Below, in pieces: positions 12,355 through 14,565 of a stretch of DNA of 14,565 nucleotides. Within the stretch, counting starts at the first letter, position 1, and the number at the start of each line of letters is the position of its first letter. Under the pieces are notes generated by a model. That model was given only the letters and a program-made list of their open reading frames with translations. It was not told the origin of the DNA and ran no database searches. The position numbers were made by a program, and so were the translations under genes. This DNA comes from an uncultured Bacillota bacterium (GTDB lineage: Bacteria > Bacillota > Clostridia > Peptostreptococcales > Anaerovoracaceae). The stretch lies in NCBI GenBank assembly GCA_946546075.1, contig CAMNNV010000014.1:1-14565 (forward strand), read 5' to 3'.

Positions 12355-13803
12355 CTATTTCTCCTCCAGGTATTCAGGTCTAGCATACTCACCATAGATG
12401 AGAGCTTCTCTTTCCTGTGAAGTAACGTGTGAGTACTCACTGTTTCTAACTGCGATAGCAAGGATGATACCGAGAACAGTCCATACGCCTACCATCATCC
12501 ACTCCATGTGTCCCAGACCACCGGATGGTGAGATTGGAGTGTAGATCAGGCAGAACAGGAATGACAGGATGATTGCCATAACTGCTGTGAACTTGCCGCC
12601 AGGTGCCTTCCAAGGTCTCTCTGTATCTGGTTCCTTATCCTTAAGGATGTAGAATGAGATAGCAGCACACAGGTAAGCAACTACTACGCCGAATGAGGAT
12701 GCATCTACGAACCAACCAAGAGCGTTCTTGCCAAGGAAGATGGATGCCAGTCCCAGAGCACCAACGATGATCAGTGCAGCTGTAGGTGAGTTGTACTTAG
12801 GGTGCAGTCTTCCGAATACAGGTGGAAGCATCTTAGCTCTAGCCATAGCGAACATGATCTTAGTAGCTCCGATGTACATTGCGTTCCATGAAGTGATGAT
12901 TCCGCCGAGACCAGCGATGATAACGAATGTACCGAATATCTTTGAACCCATGCAGTATGAAGCGATATCAGCTACAGGAATGCTTGCAGCATCTCTGAAT
13001 TCTGCAGGTGCGCCGAATGATGAACCGAGGATCATGAGGATGTACCATACAGCACCCAGGATGATAGCCAGCATTACCATGCTACCAGCCTGCTTGATAG
13101 GAATCTTCATATCTTCGATTGTCTGAGGGATAACGTCGAATCCAACGAACATTGCAGGAGCTGCCATCAGTACTACGAATATTCCGTTGAATCCATCCTG
13201 GAATGCAGGAATAGCATTAGCCATGTCACCAAGAGTAACTCCGCCGAAGAAGAAGATCAGGCCGCCGAGTACCAGCAGGATTGCTGCAGTAGTGTTTACG
13301 ACTTTTGCGAACTTCATTCCGAGCCAGTTACATACGATAGTGAATACAGTACCGATCAATGCTACGATCAGCCAAGGAAGTGTTACATCGTAACCTTCGA
13401 TTGAATAAAGAACATTTGCGTTCTCTGTCAGTACAGGGAACAGATACTCTACAGCAGTACCGAATGCCGGACCTTCCCAGCATGCTACTGCTACATAAGC
13501 AAATGCCATAGCCCATGCTGCGAACCATCCAAACTTATATCCACCTGCTCTGTAGGAGAATACCAGTACACCACCAGTCTGTGGGATCATTGGACAAAGC
13601 TCTGCAAAAGCCATTCCGATAAAACTCATGATAATTGCTGCGATTACGAATGCGAGGATGGCACCTACAGTACCAGCTGAACTAACCCAGCCGCCGGCCA
13701 GCATTACCCAGCCCCAGCCTACTACCGAACCAAATGCGAAAGCCCATACATCTCCTCTGCCGAGGGTCTTCGCGAAGGTTTGTCTTTCATTCTGTTGACT
13801 CAT
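12355..13803 (-). CDS. APC-family amino-acid permease
   Basis: Secondary transporter of the amino acid-polyamine-organocation superfamily. The 482-residue protein has about 12 hydrophobic segments; the first carries the broken-helix substrate motif GSVVGWGW (25-32), and the second ends in the APC loop FAELCPMIPQTGG (66-78). The sixth-segment region (AAPAMFVGFDVIPQTIEDMK) also fits the family, with GFD as the substrate-facing break. N- and C-termini are hydrophilic. The ATG at 13803 follows AGGAAGG at 7 nt. It has its own sigma-54 promoter (13868) and terminator and is convergent with the PAS regulator. The substrate is not readable from sequence; the pairing with the HemL-like aminotransferase suggests an amino acid or related amine. 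Confidence 0.88.
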   Translation of the reverse strand: MSQQNERQTFAKTLGRGDVWAFAFGSVVGWGWVMLAGGWVSSAGTVGAILAFVIAAIIMSFIGMAFAELCPMIPQTGGVLVFSYRAGGYKFGWFAAWAMAFAYVAVACWEGPAFGTAVEYLFPVLTENANVLYSIEGYDVTLPWLIVALIGTVFTIVCNWLGMKFAKVVNTTAAILLVLGGLIFFFGGVTLGDMANAIPAFQDGFNGIFVVLMAAPAMFVGFDVIPQTIEDMKIPIKQAGSMVMLAIILGAVWYILMILGSSFGAPAEFRDAASIPVADIASYCMGSKIFGTFVIIAGLGGIITSWNAMYIGATKIMFAMARAKMLPPVFGRLHPKYNSPTAALIIVGALGLASIFLGKNALGWFVDASSFGVVVAYLCAAISFYILKDKEPDTERPWKAPGGKFTAVMAIILSFLFCLIYTPISPSGGLGHMEWMMVGVWTVLGIILAIAVRNSEYSHVTSQEREALIYGEYARPEYLEEK

Positions 13804-13843
13804 ATTAATACCTTCCTAAATCAATCATTACTTTAACTAACAT

Positions 13844-13856
13844 GTCAAAACTTTCA
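13844..13856 (+). repeat. Shared 13-mer, copy 2 (permease leader)
   Basis: GTCAAAACTTTCA, identical to 9281-9293, lies at about +2 to +14 of the predicted permease transcript. Relative to transcription it is inverted compared with copy 1. The bases on either side differ, so the match is not part of a longer duplicated stretch. Confidence 0.5.
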
Positions 13857-13867
13857 TCTAATTAATA

Positions 13868-13883
13868 CGCAATTTGCGTGCCA
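13868..13883 (-). promoter_or_regulatory. Sigma-54 (-24/-12) promoter of the permease
   Basis: The minus strand reads TGGCACGCAAATTGCG; GG (13882-13881) and GC (13870-13869) are exactly 10 bp apart, and TGGCACG is the full -24 consensus. The start is expected near 13857, about 55 nt before the ATG. Confidence 0.87.
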
Positions 13884-13976
13884 ACCACATATTCGGCTCA
13901 GTATTTTCACTCATGCCGTATACGTTGGTTTTACTGGCTTAGGAAGGGTTATTGGATTTTGTACAGTATTAAGATA

Positions 13977-14013
13977 CGAATAGATATTCGAACATGAATA
14001 TTCAGAATATTTC
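13977..14013. promoter_or_regulatory. GAATA/TATTC palindromes upstream of the permease promoter
   Basis: CGAATA-GA-TATTCG (13977-13990) and TGAATATTCA (13995-14004), followed by GAATATTTC (14005-14013), lie about 95-130 bp upstream of the -24 element. The GAATA-2 bp-TATTC form is the same as palindrome 1 of the aminotransferase promoter. Likely enhancer sites for the PAS regulator; they directly follow the stop codon of the small cysteine-rich gene. Confidence 0.6.
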
Positions 14014-14018
14014 TTTAT

Positions 14019-14312
14019 TTATTTTTGCATAATCATGTGGACTTTTGCAGATATGAGTTCTACAGCGTTTTCCTGGTTCGTATTGTTGATGAGAAAGGTC
14101 TCCGTGCCAAAATCGGTATCCAGCATGCAGACAGATGGGCAGCCGTTGATAATGATCACCAGATCAAAGCGTTCATCAGTCAGATAAGAGCTTGGTTTGA
14201 AATCACAGATATCTCCCAGGGCATCACAAAGCTTCAAGTACACTTCTTCTCTGTCGTAATACGTGTTACAGCCTCCGCAGAACATGATTCCTACTTTGAG
14301 TTTTTCTGCCAT
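14019..14312 (-). CDS. Small cysteine-rich protein with CGGC motif, unknown function
   Basis: I do not recognise this 97-residue protein with certainty. It begins KVGIMFCGGCNTYYDREEVY (C12, C15), continues with a hydrophobic strand ending in a second cysteine motif, VIIINGCPSVC (C58, C62), and has further cysteines at C29 and C36. The strand-CxxC and strand-GCPxxC pattern suggests a small alpha/beta fold binding a metal or carrying redox-active thiols, loosely like CGGC-domain proteins. No signal peptide or membrane segment is seen. Start: ATG at 14312, 7 nt after AAAGGAG; the in-frame ATG at 14318 is too close to that site. It has its own extended -10 promoter (14349) and precedes the permease in the same direction, with the permease enhancer sites between them. 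Confidence 0.72.
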   Translation of the reverse strand: MAEKLKVGIMFCGGCNTYYDREEVYLKLCDALGDICDFKPSSYLTDERFDLVIIINGCPSVCMLDTDFGTETFLINNTNQENAVELISAKVHMIMQK

Positions 14313-14348
14313 AGCCATTCTCCTTTACCCTGATAGAATAACAACTCA

Positions 14349-14357
14349 ATTATATCA
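14349..14357 (-). promoter_or_regulatory. Extended -10 promoter of the small cysteine-rich gene
   Basis: The minus strand reads TGATATAAT, the same extended -10 as at 10758, with no clear -35. It lies directly after the crotonase terminator and about 37 nt before the start codon at 14312. Confidence 0.55.
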
Positions 14358-14360
14358 TAT

Positions 14361-14391
14361 AAAGATGGCCGATGCTATGCACCGGCCATCT
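14361..14391 (-). terminator. Intrinsic terminator of the crotonase gene
   Basis: On the minus strand AGATGGCCG (14391-14383) pairs with CGGCCATCT (14371-14363), with a further TGC/GCA pairing in the loop, followed by TTATATG. It starts 22 nt after the crotonase stop codon. Confidence 0.8.
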
Positions 14392-14413
14392 CAACAAAGG
14401 TATAAAGGCTTTG

Positions 14414-14565
14414 TTATCTGTTCTTGAATTCAGCAGGTCTCTTTTCTACGAATGCAGTCATACCTTCTACTCTGTCTTCAGATACGAATGTGCTTGTGTA
14501 AGACTCAGCTTCGAACTGTACGCCTGTCTTGAGGTCACACTGTGATCCGTTGTTGATTGCTACCT
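14414..14565 (-). CDS. Enoyl-CoA hydratase/crotonase family protein (partial, C-terminal end)
   Basis: Only the last 49 or so residues are present; the gene continues past the right edge. The visible end reads ...EAESYTSTFVSEDRVEGMTAFVEKRPAEFKNR, matching the C-terminal signature of crotonases (E-x(4)-F-x(3)-F-x-T-x-D-x(2)-EGMxAFxEKRxPxF). Family members hydrate crotonyl-CoA or related enoyl-CoA; in clostridia the gene is often part of the butyrate pathway (crt) or of amino-acid degradation. The catalytic residues lie outside the window, so the exact activity cannot be judged. TAA at 14414-14416 is the stop, followed by a strong terminator. Confidence 0.88.
   Translation of the reverse strand, partial: VAINNGSQCDLKTGVQFEAESYTSTFVSEDRVEGMTAFVEKRPAEFKNR

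Noticed and set aside
1..14565. CRISPR arrays, insertion sequences, tRNA or rRNA genes, phage attachment sites
   Set aside because: No regularly spaced repeats, transposase-like coding regions, tRNA cloverleaf patterns or rRNA segments were seen on either strand.

Overview
The window looks like a chromosomal segment of an anaerobic, low-to-mid GC Gram-positive bacterium of the class Clostridia, probably an amino-acid-fermenting, butyrate-type organism. The grounds are the gene order rpmG-secE-nusG-rplK, the Firmicutes order SRP RNA-dnaX-ybaB-recR, strong GGAGG ribosome binding sites, a preference for AGA arginine codons, a crotonase end at the right edge, and sigma-54 control of amino-acid genes. 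The genus cannot be fixed from the sequence.

Positions 1-1580 (minus strand) hold the ribosomal/secretion operon. A strong sigma-A promoter (TTGACT-17-TACAAT) drives rpmG, secE, nusG and rplK; rplK runs off the left edge.

Positions 1606-9027 (minus strand) look like one long transcription unit. It starts at a consensus promoter (TTGACT-17-TATAAT) for the SRP RNA and continues with dnaX, ybaB and recR. After these come five genes for a membrane complex related to complex I and group 4 hydrogenases, in the order antiporter-like subunit, NuoH-like subunit, NuoB-like small subunit, NuoD-like large subunit, two-cluster ferredoxin. This is the Ech order without the NuoC/EchD subunit. The large subunit has lost the nickel-ligand motif: the position of RICGICxxxH reads RMYGTGGFGN, and the C-terminal motif is reduced to IDSCLKER. 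It therefore resembles the poorly understood energy-converting hydrogenase-related (Ehr) complexes. The antiporter-like subunit also lacks the usual channel glutamate. This complex is the best candidate here for an undescribed system.

Positions 9131-14013 form a compact sigma-54 module: a class III PLP aminotransferase/aminomutase (HemL-like), a PAS-AAA+-Fis enhancer-binding protein, and a convergent APC-family amino-acid permease. The aminotransferase and the permease each have a textbook -24/-12 promoter with palindromic GAATA/TATTC sites about 80-130 bp upstream. Both also carry the same 13-mer just after the predicted start of transcription. The likely reading is that the regulator senses a small molecule through its PAS domain and turns on uptake and conversion of one amino acid.

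Positions 14019-14565 (minus strand) hold a small cysteine-rich protein of unknown function with a CGGC motif, then a terminator and the 3' end of a crotonase-family enoyl-CoA hydratase gene that runs off the right edge.
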